Positions 49,490 to 61,688 of a stretch of 64,000 nt of DNA are shown here, one piece after another. Position numbers and translations under genes: made by a program. This DNA comes from Cryptomeria japonica. Taxonomy: Eukaryota; Streptophyta; Pinopsida; Cupressales; Cupressaceae. The DNA lies in the NCBI RefSeq assembly GCF_030272615.1, contig NC_081410.1, positions 286,937,957 to 287,001,956 on the forward strand, read 5' to 3'. The first letter of the stretch is position 1, and each line of letters begins with the position of its first letter. A model generated the notes under the pieces. It did no database searches, was not told where the DNA came from, and was given only the letters and a program-made list of their open reading frames with translations.

Positions 49490-50456
49490 ATTTACATGAG
49501 ATGCATTACAACATAGCAAACTAACAAGTACACTATTGAAACAAGCTGATATAATATTTTGATAAGGTTAGACAGTTGTAAGAACACAAATTAGCCTGAA
49601 AAATGCATAATAGGAATAGAATATCATTCCTTAACAACTAAACACATAACTAACTGAAATATACCTCTTGTAAATGATAAAAGGTGTTGATGCAAGGCTG
49701 ATAACACTCTAATATTTTTGCCAAATTGTCAAATCGGGTTTGATACAAACTGAAACACACTGCAAACACCACTATATGCTAGGAAAAGCTAGGTTGATGT
49801 GCTAGTAGCCCAAAGGAGAAGGTGACCTCTCGGCTGAGTGTAGGAGGTAGTTAAGGGAAATGGAGCCACTACTAGTGATAGGCCAAGGAAAACTAAGCCT
49901 CCATGACAAGTTTTTGCAGGAGACCGACATCCCAACAACACTACTCTTCTATAAATAGCACTCAAAGCTTTTTGTAAAACTCTTTTAATTTAATCTTTGA
50001 CTATGATGAATATTTCAAAAAAACTTTACAAATCAAAAGAATAATTTTAAAAACTTTACACAATTTGTATCTACACCTAGATTACAACCTTGTCAGCAAA
50101 GATAAATAGATTTTGCCTTTTCTTACGATTTGCAAAAACCAAACCAATGTATAGTTGATCCATAGATTTTTACACCTTCTGAATGCAATGGTGCTATCTG
50201 TTTAGCAAAAAACTATCTCGAAAAACAAGTCATTCACAAAGGCAAAAAAGATGGATGCAACCAAAAATTCAAAAAAATCACTTTCCATTTCCAAATTGAA
50301 CAAAATAAAAAGTCAAATCTTAGATCCTCAATTTTCTAGATAGGATAGTTGACTAGAATTTATCCTAGCAATCACCAACATGAATCTTTCAACTCAAAGA
50401 TCTCAATGAAACCCTTACTCTTCAATGGAAATGAACAAGGAACAAATCTAAATAGT
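49490..50456. other. Intron sequence, no feature seen
   Basis: AT-rich noncoding DNA between an LTR end and a minus-strand primer-site signature. If the latter is real, this would be decayed internal sequence of that element. Confidence 0.4.
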
Positions 50457-50477
50457 GCTCTCGTACCATGTAAGAGT
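50457..50477 (-). other. Primer-binding site and LTR end, minus strand
   Basis: The minus strand reads ACTCTTACA (LTR end at 50469) directly followed by TGGTACGAGAGC, which matches the initiator-Met primer site TGGTATCAGAGC at 10 of 12 bases. The LTR would extend to the right. Its start was not located. It suggests a decayed Copia- or gypsy-type element. Confidence 0.4.
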
Positions 50478-51523
50478 TAGTGGGAATTCAATCACATGAG
50501 CCAAGATCTACTGTGAGAGGATACAGCTAACAAAAGCTATATGTAGCTAAATAAATGATGTGGAATGCAAATAACACTTATTAATATAGGGAATATGGAA
50601 AAAATACAGTAAAATGTATTGCTTGCAAATAGATTGCTTGTGTATACTTATTACCAACATAGCAGAGAAAAAGTTGTCATAAGTGTAATGACTAATCATG
50701 GCAGTCACAGTGGGATATGACTAAGTAACACATGGGTCAAATCCTGAAAAATTAAAGATTTTATGATAAACTTGTGAATGAATTGTAGACCCTTGACAAA
50801 TGTTGATTGATAACAGCAGATGACCTTATTAATAATTTATTCAAGTGTGCACAATGGTTTTGGATTTTTTAATGTTCTATTACATAACACGATTGGCCAG
50901 TTGATCAGCTTTAGGTGCATTGCGTATCGGTTCAACAATTGAGCTATTATCTTCAGCAAAAATCTAAGATTTTGTATTTATTTTTCCATCTCCTTTCATA
51001 GATTAACTTTGATCAATTCCAAAACTATATTCATCAAATGGAGCTGCAAAGCCATCCATACAAGAATTGTTATCCCTAGAAAATGAAAACAATTTACCTC
51101 TTCTAACTCACTCTCTTTGATTGGCTTTTATATACTCTTATTTTAAGATTAAAAAATGAGACCAGGGATATTACCAAGGAATAATGGAACTTGCCTATAA
51201 TTCTTGAAAAATTATTTTCAGATACACAAATACAAAGATCATGTAACTACGCTCCACACACTAGAATCTATTGATATTTAGGAGAGAAGAAATATATTTC
51301 CAATTACCATTCAATTTTCACACCACTACAAACCTAGAACCTTAGTCAACAAACAAAAAGCATAAAAAAAACAAAGTCAATTAAAAGTTGAGGTAGCTAA
51401 ACAGAAGATGCGCATTAATTTATAACAGTTTACTGCACCTTAAAATGAATACACTTTTACAATTCTATACAACAGATGTTCTATGCTTATTTCAAGCAGT
51501 TATGATGGAAACAGAACCCTAAC

Positions 51524-51613
51524 CTTACTGATAAGTTGCTGCTGAGACAACCTTAACATTTGGACTTCTTCATCAAGATTGCAGAGTTCCATTTTCTTTT
51601 TTATGCTTCCCAG
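51524..51613 (-). CDS. Host exon, SMARCAL1-type SNF2 annealing helicase (CHR18-like)
   Basis: This is a 90-bp exon of exactly 30 codons with no stop. It is bounded on the minus strand by a good acceptor (gctttgcag before 51613) and a donor (AAG then gttagg at 51523). The encoded peptide begins LGSIKKKMELCN and ends RLSQQQLISK. This is the basic, helical stretch that precedes helicase lobe 2 in plant SMARCAL1-like SNF2 proteins. The frame joins in phase 0 to the exon at 5771-5836, and the junction reads LISK then IYTESAEV, as expected for the family. SMARCAL1-type proteins are nuclear ATPases that re-anneal RPA-coated DNA at stalled forks. The upstream exons were not found to the right, so that intron exceeds 12 kb. 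Family identity comes from remembered family features, not a database search. ZRANB3-like proteins are the nearest alternative. Confidence 0.75.
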
Positions 51614-53740
51614 CTGCAAAGCTCAACCAGTATTACAATGAAATAAAATTATCCAAATAGTCCAATAGATATAAATGGTTGCAAGTAAATGACTCAAATA
51701 AAGTGATTAACCTGTAGGTGCTGATGAATGCAAACATCACCACACATTCAAAGCAAAAACCTTGAAAACAAAGAATCAACTGCAATATGTGCTTTTTATA
51801 ATAATCAGATTGAGAAACATCAATACGTGGGCTTAAGATCCTTCAGTTATTGAAATACCTAATTTTATATTACAAAGAAATCAAAGCAATCCCTCCTCTC
51901 TGTGTACTACTATCGAGCAGCTGGGGGATGCTTACAAAAGTTCTGCTCCAGCACATTCATAAAACAAAATTGTATTAGAAACATTTCTCAGCTATTTTTT
52001 GTGTGAGTTTCAACTTGGGAAAGATATTGACATAAATTATTGATGTTCCCTTAGGTCCACCAAAATAACTTTCCTAAAATGGGCAAAATATTTCAAATGT
52101 GTTTAGGCTAACCTATAGGTATATCTTAACAGTTTCTCATGGGCTCACCATAACTGCTTGTAGGTTGAAAATAGTTCAGACCCTAAAAGCATATATATAT
52201 CACCAATGTGCCCAAGAACTGACCAATAGAAATGCAATCAAACATGACATAAAGGCTGACTCAAAGACCCTTTTCAAAAGCATGGTAGGGAGTGCTAAAA
52301 ACCTGACCCAATAAACATTCCCCAAATGAGTACAAATTGTATACAGAAGAAAACACTCAATATAGTGTATATTTTATATTATTCACATTGTAACAAAAAC
52401 TGTAAAAAGACAATTTAGAAAGATACTTCTGACCTTAAAACAAAGTTCAATTGACACTCAAATCATTTATCTGCTTGCAGAATGAAATGATAGCTGAAAG
52501 ACACTACTACATAGCATAAGAAATCCATTTGCGAACATCAAACATGAATAGAATATACCTGGAACACATAAATAATTAATTCATGATTCATATTTGTAAC
52601 CACCACAGACAAACAATATACACAGACTCCATGCATTGACAATGAAAGACAGACAGCTATACACAAAAGGACCCTTCTGTTGTTGCTTTCCCATTGACAA
52701 CGCAAGGCAGACATCTATGCACAAAAAAGCCCTCTATTGTTTCTTTTCCATCGATAATGTAAGGCACGCACCAATGTGCAAAATTGCACTTCTATGATTG
52801 TTCTCCATTACTGAGTCAGTCATGTTGCCTGATGATAATAAATGGGCTTCTTGGTCATTTGTGAATGAATATTATTGATGTTTTTATCAAGCAAATGTTA
52901 CTCATTCCTACCTAATGTGAATATTCTTAATTTGAACGTGGAAGATGAATTGTCATCTTCTTCAAGAACTTCTCCAAGTTTTAACTCAACCTGACCAATT
53001 CATTGCATTTGTTATTTTCATTCAAATTTCATCAAAAAAAATAAGCCTCTGTTGCAAGGTTGAATCATAACACTATTATTATTTTTACTCTTATGTGTTT
53101 TTGATTTCTACATTAGTGTACCTGTGCTTTTACTTGTCACTAAAAATTGTGCCATAGAAGGCTCTTAGGGAGAGAGGAAATGATATTAGACTTTGCTTAT
53201 AAATTTTATTGCTTGATTTTATTTTGACAGATAGACAATCCCAATTGGAGATTAAAAAAAGAATGTCTAACTTATTAGTAATGGCTTGAAATAAAGTTAA
53301 GATTGTTCATACAAACAATTGTGGAAATTCTATCGGAAAGGTTGAATATTTAGAAAACCCTAAGCCCTCATTAAAGCAAGCCTTGCTAGCAAAGGAGATA
53401 TGCTTATCTTTCAAGGGCTGTGTTTTGTTGTAATTGATGATCATGGAAGCAAACAGAATTACACAAAGGAAGAGCAAGGGCACCAAGCCATGGATAAAAA
53501 AAAATTAAGTACCTCCCATTTCCAACAAACATGGTTATTTTTCCTACTAAGGAGATGAAATTTGTTGTTCAAAGCTGTTAATGCATAATAGCTTCTGCAA
53601 GATAAGACATCTCTAACCATTGCAATTGACCTCCTTAATTCTGTTATTGTTTATTCTTCTTTGCTATGCTTTCCGATTTGAATATGATAATCGGGTTTTA
53701 ACAGATGATTGTCAAATTATAAATATTGTCACTGTTATTA
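51614..53740. other. Upstream host intron, no feature seen
   Basis: AT-rich noncoding DNA. No further helicase exon was recognised on the minus strand. Short stretches bounded by AG and GT (for example near 52915-52990) do not match the family. Confidence 0.5.
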
Positions 53741-54250
53741 GCAATTGTTAACACTGCACATATATGATAAGCATTGATCTATATGCTATCGGGCTAATAA
53801 ACCCGATAGCATATTAATGGTGATTCATTTTATGAATCGACATTAATATGTTATCAGGGTATTAACCCGATAACATATAATGTTATGTTATAAAACCCGC
53901 AATGTAATGGTATCAGGTAAACATAAAATTAAACCTCGCTTTGTTATCAAACACCGATTCATTATCGGGCTGCATAATTAATGATAATTGCTAAATGCCA
54001 AATAATAACCGATATCGGGCATGAAGAGGCACCAATCAATAAGTGCCTTGATCGGTCATGCCTCGACATCTATTGATCGATTGCCTAAACATATAAAGGC
54101 CGATAAGAATCATTTGGAGAAGACATAGAAAACGATAAATGATCTCTCTCCTTCAGCCTGCATTATAAATCAGAATTATTAGACATTGAATTTAGAAATA
54201 ATAATCACATAGCATTATTAGTAATATAACTTGTTCTTCAATTGAAATTG
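53740..54250 (+). repeat. LTR-like block with hairpin cluster and TATA box
   Basis: Three hairpins are packed in 100 bases: stem atatgctatcggg (53781-53793/53802-53814), 16-base arms at 53813-53828/53832-53847, and stem atatgttatc-ggg (53846-53859/53866-53878). The first and third stems are variants of each other. Further atcggg motifs and a TATA box (atataaaggc, 54091-54100) follow, resembling a U3 promoter. Ends were not defined. Confidence 0.5.
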
Positions 54251-54493
54251 AATAAACTTTACAAAGGCTAAAAGGATAGGTTACAAAGTGTTAGCATCTT
54301 TCCTGTTTTCCTTGATCAAGATGCGTAGAAAAGGAGTCAAAGGAGTGAAGGAACGAAGGACCAAAACTGTTAAAAATGGCAGTAGATTTGCAAACTCATG
54401 TTTCCACAAAACTGATTGAACTAATTTAAAAGGATCCACTCATCAGGAGCAGCAATGACAAATGAGTTTCAAATGATAGTAGTGGTTTCAACC

Positions 54494-55211
54494 TAAGTCA
54501 CCAAGTTCGAACTCGTATTCGTGTTCGGTAACAATAAAATTCGGAAGAAGTTCAGCAAGGGAAAAAATTCGGAAAACCAATTCGACATTAAATTCAATTA
54601 ATATATAATATAAATTTAATATTTTATATAATAATAATTAGAAATCTAAAAAATATACTTTAAAATATTAAATTTCAATGTATAACATTAATATATTAAA
54701 GAAGATAAAAACAAAATAAAACAATATTAATACTTTTTAATATATTAAATTTTATAAAAAAAATTACATTCCAATATGCAAAATTAAAAAAATATTAAGT
54801 TTTATAAAAACTAGAAAATAGGGGCCCTCTCTTAAGTACGTTTTAATATATTAAATTTTATAAACAGTATTAGTACATTTTAATATATTAAAATTTATAA
54901 AAAATATTAATTCCTACTTACATGTTTTATTTAGTGAACGGGAATAATAAAATCAACGACTTCACGTTTTATTCAGAATGGCTTTTATTGTATGAATGGG
55001 AATACAAAATCGACGCTTAATGGAAAGCCCTACTTGGAATTGTGGCTGATCAGGAATCGCTCCCCTAGGTTTCAAGTATTTGCATCATTAAACAAATTGC
55101 AGGCCCTTTTCCGTGCAAACTTAGGGCAAATTTAAACGAATTTTTAAGATTTTCATGAAGTTCGCCAAAGTTTGAATTTCATCCTTGAAATTCGGCGAAT
55201 GCGGTGACATA
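54494..55211. mobile_element. 718-bp inverted-repeat element (MITE-like)
   Basis: The 10-mer ggtttcaacc flanks it at 54484-54493 and 55212-55221. Terminal inverted repeats are TAAGTCACC (left) and TATGTCACC (right, complement), followed on both sides by ttcg-rich sequence. The interior is very AT-rich with several taatatattaaattttata repeats and no coding capacity. A 9-10 bp duplication fits a Mutator-like source, and a hAT source is possible. Confidence 0.7.
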
Positions 55212-55221
55212 GGTTTCAACC

Positions 55222-55659
55222 ATAAAGTTCAAGATGAGATCAAGGGAGATAAACTCATCTGAGTCATCCAAAGGTTCCATGCTTCTTTGAAATCAGATTT
55301 ATTGTTTCTAATGGAATGTGAAGGAACTGAAACTATATCCCCAATGTCATTGTCTAGATCTAATTCACAAAAGAAAGGTACTATACTAATTATGCAAATG
55401 ACATCGACAAGTAACTCAACTGTTTGGGCCTTATTTGAAACTGAAAAAAAGTGCACTAGAAACTATATGTGGATTGTGTAAACATGATTTGTAATTAATT
55501 TGACAAACAAAAGTCATTTGATAATAAGTATATGTAGGTAATAATAATATATTATACGTTGCTTGATGATCAATTACAAGATTGGGATCAACCAAAGGTT
55601 GGGCCATCCAACAAGTGATAATACAAACTGTTTGATTAAAAGGTGAAAAATACTTTATA
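55222..55659. other. Between two DNA transposons, no feature seen
   Basis: Unique sequence with short frames only. No motif was recognised. Confidence 0.5.
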
Positions 55660-56651
55660 CTATATACCAATGAAGCATTAATCGTTTGGGGAATTAATCG
55701 GCAAACCAGAAGTATAAGATTTTTTGAAAAAATCGGATTTACAAAAAAACGTTAAAAATTGAAGAAAAACAATCAAAAACTATTTTTTTAAATAACATTG
55801 TTAAAGAACTAAGTTTAAACGTTTTTTATTATATATATTATATATAATTTATTTATTTTATACAATCTAAATATATAATTTATATAATGATATTGATATT
55901 TATTATTTTTAAATATATTTATATCAATAAAATAATATACATATAAATAAAAAATAATATTAAAAATATATAAACATATAGTATAATGAAATAATATTTA
56001 ATATATAAAGAAAAATAAAAAAATATGACATATTATATAAATTAAAAAATGTAAAATATATTTATTACGACACAAATGTAAAATTTTATTTATATATTTA
56101 CATTAATAAAATGAAATAATAATTATTATTTTTAATTATATTTATATATTTATTCTAACTGTTTTGAAAATCAGTTTATTCTCTATAATCAATACAAAAA
56201 AAAAAGATACATATAGATAAAAAATAATACTGTATAAAATAATATTAAAAATATATATGGCATAACCTCAGATCCTGGATTGACTCTCACCCCATAATAG
56301 AAAGCGCTATAATTATTCTTATTATTTAAGGCGAGATAGCTGGCACTAAACCTCCTTGTCAACTAAGCATAAATAATACTCGAGTCCATAAATAGGACTT
56401 TTTTAATATTAACATATAGTACAATGAAATAATATTAAATATATAAATAAAAAATAACAAATATTATATAAATTTAAAAATGTAAATATAATATTTTTTT
56501 ACAACACATGTAAAATTTTATTTAAATATTTGCATTAATAAAATGAAATAATAAATAATAAATATATTTATATATTATATCAATAAAATAAAAGATAAAT
56601 ATAAATAAAAAATAATATTGTATAAAATAATATTTAAAATATATATACAAA

Positions 56652-57011
56652 GGTATCAAAGGAGCTAGCAGGGAGATGTCGAGCTAGATAGCTAGGTGTT
56701 TGTCTCAGGTTTAACCTATCGCCACCTTTTGACTCTTAAGGATTTATAGTCAAACTTTCAGACTTATCTTTTAAAGACTTGTGGATGTTTAGCTAATATA
56801 TGCTCTAGCTTTAGTTATGATTTTCTCTCTTTAGTTCGCCGGTTCCCCTTTTTTCATTCCACACTATAAGGTCTCGTCTTTGTATAATTTTATGGATCCT
56901 GCTTATGGGTTTAGCTGACTATGTTTGTCATCTTGGCTTCCTGAAGTTCTTTTAGTTCTTGGTTAGATATGATGAATAATTGCTCTCTTCTTTTATACTC
57001 TTAATTTTATG

Positions 57012-57067
<56 letters not shown>

Positions 57068-58229
57068 CAGTCATCTTCTTGTATGCGTATATCTATTGTC
57101 AGGCTTTTTATTTCATAAGCATAGATGTTATTTTCTTCTGAAAAGGTAGGTTGACAGAATTAGGGAGGACGATCACTTCTGGTATCATTTTTCTGAAAGA
57201 GATCTATGGTATGGGAAGGATTCTCTCTGTTAATTCTCTTTTGGAATGGGATTTCTTCCCTTTATCTTCTTTCCTGCTTTCAGTGCTTGTCTCTGTTTTT
57301 GAAGGGGTCGTCATTTTGAAATCTCTCTTTAGTGTTTCAAATTAGCGGAATGTCTGGAAGGAATTGTCTGATTTAGTCTTCTTGAAAGGTTTTGTCTTTG
57401 ATTTTCAAATTCATCGGATTCTCTGTAAGGAGTGAGGTGACTTTTAGATCCTTTTGGCGAAAGATTCCCTATCTCCCAGAGTAGTGCTAAGGTATTTCTA
57501 TATTATGATATAGATGCAAGCAGTGTTTTGGATTTGAATTTTTCCTTCAATTCTTTTTCAATTCTAAAGCTCTGTGACTGTAGATGTTGTATTGGTATAG
57601 GCTTGGCATCATGGACGGATGTTTATTTATTGGCTAAGATTTCTTGAAGCGATCTGTTGTAGGGCAGGTCTGAAGGTTTCGGGCAGGTATTGTCACGACA
57701 AGATTAAGGGTTCAATACTCTACGAGGGAAGTTGACATTAATAATCAAAAAGGAAGTTTTGCTTCAAGTTGTTGTCAATGTTATTTATGATATGTAATGC
57801 TTTTAAACATTCTAACATCAAACTTGGCTGTAAGGAGTGATAAGGTTCTTTGCAGAACTGTAGAATGGTTTGTTTCAAATCTTGCAAGATAAGAGTATAA
57901 GAATACAGGATAGAGCTGTTTTTGGGCATCATTAACAAGGAAGGGTCGAATTTTAGTGCATAGGAAACCTTGGACGATTTTTAAGTAATCATTCAAATAG
58001 ATTAACCTGGATGTGAATTATCCAAGCATTCATGTATCTTGTACTTTATTATTAGCTATCTGTAGCATAAGTTTTCTGATCCATTAATGTATTTGAGCTA
58101 CACCAGAGGTTTTCTTCCCTCCATTCTTTCCTACCGGTGCCCACACTGAATGGAGTTGTAATTATCATTTTTTATTTAATAAAATTTCTCTAGCTTCGGC
58201 CTTTTACCCATCAAAATAAAAAATAAAAA
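56652..58229 (+). mobile_element. 5'-truncated LINE, 1.58 kb
   Basis: The 3' end carries the plant L1 hallmark taataaaatttctctagctt then cggccttttaccc and an A-rich tail. A nearly exact direct repeat of about 35 bp (56617-56651 and 58230-58264) flanks it, long for a LINE duplication. The AT-rich host sequence is itself repeated, which may exaggerate the length. The body is mostly 3' UTR and has no recognisable RT. Confidence 0.7.
57014..57066. repeat. (AT)n(AG)n microsatellite
   Basis: A TA run of about 36 bases is followed by GA units, inside the truncated LINE. Confidence 0.95.
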
Positions 58230-58738
58230 ATTGTATAAAATAATATTAAAAATATATATACAAATGGTATAGTGAAATAATATTAAATATAAAAAAAAAA
58301 TATAACAAATATTATATAAATTTAAAAATGGAAACATATTATATTTTTTACAACACAAATGTAAAATTTTATACAGTACTATATACATGTAAAATGATAT
58401 GCAAACTCGATCAAAGAAAAACCCAAACCCTAAAATCACGAAAAAACCTTAAATGTGACCATTAAAATTTATTTTATAGAAAAAAATGTGCTCATTATAC
58501 ATACGAACGACAGGCGGACTGTAGGGTTTTTTTTTCCATCAATTTCGCAGGAAATGGAAAATGGGTTTTTTTGTAGGTTTCCATCGTGATTTACAACGCG
58601 ATTAATAGTGATTAATCCGCCAAAACGTCGTTGACCTAAGTAAATGATTTTTACCCGATTATTGGGGAATTGATCGGCAACACCTGCGATTTTTCCGAAT
58701 CGCGATTTTTTCCGAAGTATTGCTTCTTTGCTATATAC

Positions 58739-60163
58739 CATATCCCTAAGGACTAAGTTATTGGTTTATAATAATCTATTTGTATGCATCAGCAATAGTA
58801 GTTAGGACCTAATAGGAGACTACATAGGAAATGTACCGTGTTCTCACCAACCACCCCCCTTAAGGGCAACATAGGGAGTATGAAAGATGGATATCGCAAA
58901 TTGCCATATCAAATATCCTTGTAGAAAAAAATCTCTTGCAAGAATTAAGGAGAAAAAACCCATAGGAATAAACCACTCTCTAAAGAATAAAGATGCAAAC
59001 AAAAGTGCACAAGTGAAAGAAGGAAGGGGGACTCAATGCGACACACCAAAAACTATTTTTGTCACCTATATACAATAGATGTTCCCCATATAGTAGACAA
59101 CGAAAGAGAGACAATATAGCCTCCCACAATGTGTAATCTCCCACAATGATTGAGTATGTTACACAAAAGAATGAATATCCATGAATGCTGAAAGCTTTCC
59201 TCCCCTTGGGAAGAAACAAAACCAAGTAGAGATACTAGATGTCATTCCATGAAAGAAAAAAGATCATAAAGGACAATATATTAAGATCTTTGAACTCTTC
59301 TCACATGTTGCCATGCCTATATGGAATGATTGCACAATCAAGTCAAGTACAAGCCCAATTTTTAAAGAATATGACAAACTAGGGCCATACAAATGAACGA
59401 ATAACAAGATCCAAAGACAAAGATGGTAAAATCACAATTATGGACTATCATCAAAGAGGAGATGGATGTACTCAAGTGTGTCCTCCAAGTCTACAAAATG
59501 GAAATCACGAAACAACAATACAATATTTGTCAAGTACTTACGAATCTACCAAATCTAAAAAACTATGATGTACTCGCTACAAAGAATCACTTTAAGCAAA
59601 AAGTGATGGACATGATGTGATTTTAATGTACGTCATCCAACTATACTAACCATTTCACAATGATCTGTCCACAAGATGTTTGAATATGAACACCTAGAGA
59701 TGAATTTGTCAATGTTGGAAAGAAAGAATACTTAGCCTTTGAATATTAATTCATAGATAAAGAAGACAAAGCCTTTGAATTTGGATTAGAAGTCATAGAA
59801 ACCAAACACTCGACTTACGTCTCTATAAGAAGACAAGAAGCACCAAGACAATTATCCATGTCATCACAACTACCAAGACCTACTAAATAATAATATTCCT
59901 CTTCTATATTATCATCATATGCTACGTCATCACAATAATGAAGGGGTGGTACTATCCATGACAGGATCATTTGGGAGTGGAGAGTGTTGTGGGTCTCCAA
60001 AGATCTAAAAAAAATTGGTCCAAAGATTTCATGGGGACTCAATATATGCGATGGAACATAGTGTCAAAATCAACAACGTTACCAATCAATCCAATAACAT
60101 GATGATTTTTATTTCCCCATGCTATCTTCCAATTAGTGTACGAAATTAAAAGACGAGTCCACA
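58739..60163. other. No clear gene
   Basis: AT-rich sequence with short frames. A minus-strand stretch at 59815-60042 (75 codons, acidic, EEEYYYLVG) is open but unrecognised and is probably transposon-derived. Confidence 0.4.
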
Positions 60164-61137
60164 GAGATGGGGCATGAGATGAAGCCACCTAAAATGTTTT
60201 AGAATGTTGTCTAGCCAAGAATTATACTTCCAATTATTCAAGATAACTACGGAAGGATGAACTAAAAGATACATGATTTTATAATGATCTTCCAAATATA
60301 TCGATTAGAGATCAAAACATGTAAAACTGAAACAATTATAGCATAAAAAATGGCCCCATAATTTGCAAAATCTTTAAAGTAAAAGCCAAATATATTCCTC
60401 CAAAGTACACGAAACCAACTTTCCAACTCCAATTTGTTTCAAAACTGATATTGTATGCCCAAGTCATGGCTATTGAAAAAAAATGGCAACTTTGTGGCTA
60501 AAAAAAAATCCCTAGCACTATTCCAGCAACCACACTGCAACAACACCAAGATCAACTGCGTGGAGATGGTGCATAGGCAACTCTTAGGTGGCGCTCAACA
60601 ACAAATGTTCTAGAACGAATGCAAACTATCATATATAATTTCATAGCACTAATAGAGGTGGCATCACTATGGTAGCAAACCCCATGTTGCCATAGTCTTG
60701 CCAAATTCAATTACAATTCCATAGAGATGGGGCAAGAGATCAAGCCACCTAAAATGTTTTAGAATGTCGCCTAGCCAAAATTTATAATTCGCTTTATTCA
60801 AGATGATTATAGAAGGATGAATTCAAAAACCTGTGATTTTACAATGATATATTCATCATATAGATTAGAGATCAAAACATGTTAAATCAAAACAATTCCA
60901 CATAAACAATAGTCCCATATTTTGCAAAATACCTAATGTAAAAACCAAATATATTACTCCAAAGTATACAAAACCAACTTTTCACCTCTGAAATTTGATA
61001 TCAAATGCCCAATTCATGACTCTTGAAATTTTTTAAAAAGCACCTTTATCGCTCAAAAAACAATCCTAGCACTATTCTAGAAACCACAAGTGGGGCTTAG
61101 CAACAAAGATTCTAGAACGAGTGCAAGCGATCATTTA
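60164..61137. repeat. Diverged tandem duplication, about 560-bp spacing
   Basis: The block starting agatggggcatgagatgaag (60164) recurs as agatggggcaagagatcaag (60724). Both contain ccacctaaaatgttttagaatgt, gattagagatcaaaacatg and ttctagaacga. Copies differ widely, so the duplication is old. It may be internal sequence of the element whose primer site lies at 61666-61677. Confidence 0.8.
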
Positions 61138-61665
61138 AATCAATCGATAAAAGCGGCAACATTATACCAGTAGACATGGCATCACCCACTAGGTTTAAGC
61201 AACCCCCATGCTAGCACCTTTAGACATGACCCCTAGTTGTCTATATGATCTAGGGTTTAAATCATTCAAAAAATTGTACTCTATACTAATTGATGATATC
61301 AAACCTATGCTTGTATCAGCGATCTCAACACTTTTAACACTCAAAGACTATCACAAGTATGATACAAGTCAAAGTACAATGACTAGAATATTTCAAATTG
61401 TGTAATAATGGCAATCAAATGTATAGTGATAGTATGACAGCTATATAGCCATACAAAATCATATGGATCCATACAATGGTAAGAAAAAATTTTGGAAGAC
61501 TTTTCAAACCCCAAAAAGATGTCCAAATTTTTTTATTTCAAACCCTATCTTATATTATATGAATTTATAAGTTTTGAGGCCTTCTGAGCTACACTGTGAG
61601 GTCCTTTTCACACCAAGATTCGTTGTATCAAAGATCTTGACTGAAACTCTTTAAGAAAAGCCAAA

Positions 61666-61688
61666 GCTTTGATACCATGTAAGAGTTG
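61666..61688 (-). other. Primer-binding site and LTR end, minus strand
   Basis: The minus strand reads CAACTCTTACA (LTR end at 61678) then TGGTATCAAAGC, 11 of 12 bases of the initiator-Met primer site. The 5' LTR would lie to the right. A minus-strand TATA-like catatatact occurs near 62712. No gag or pol was found to the left, so the element is decayed or non-autonomous. Confidence 0.5.

Larger units (their letters stand above)
5837..51523 (-). other. Giant host intron, about 45.7 kb, filled with nested transposons
   Basis: Both ends are canonical on the minus strand: gttagg at the 5' end (51523) and a pyrimidine-rich tccag at the 3' end (5837). The phase is 0 at both exons, and the spliced reading frame gives an uninterrupted conserved helicase segment. 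Within the intron are the giant LTR family, two gypsy elements, a TRIM, solo LTRs and satellite-like arrays described separately. Introns of tens of kilobases filled with LTR elements are known from conifers and other gymnosperms. That the two exons belong to one transcript is inferred from phase and family match. Confidence 0.7.
55668..58730. mobile_element. hAT-like element with nested LINE
   Basis: The 8-bp duplication ctatatac lies at 55660-55667 and 58731-58738. Inverted ends are CAATGAAGCATTA (left) and CAAAGAAGCAATA (right, complement). Subterminal ggggaatt-atcggcaa motifs occur near both ends in direct orientation. The interior is AT-rich, with diverged blocks (around 55950, 56409 and 58230) sharing acaacacaaatgtaaaatttta. 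No transposase was seen. Without the inserted LINE it would be about 1.45 kb, a non-autonomous element. Confidence 0.75.

Noticed and set aside
52915-52990. A possible further helicase exon
   Set aside because: It has AG/GT borders but no pyrimidine tract and no resemblance to the SMARCAL1 family.
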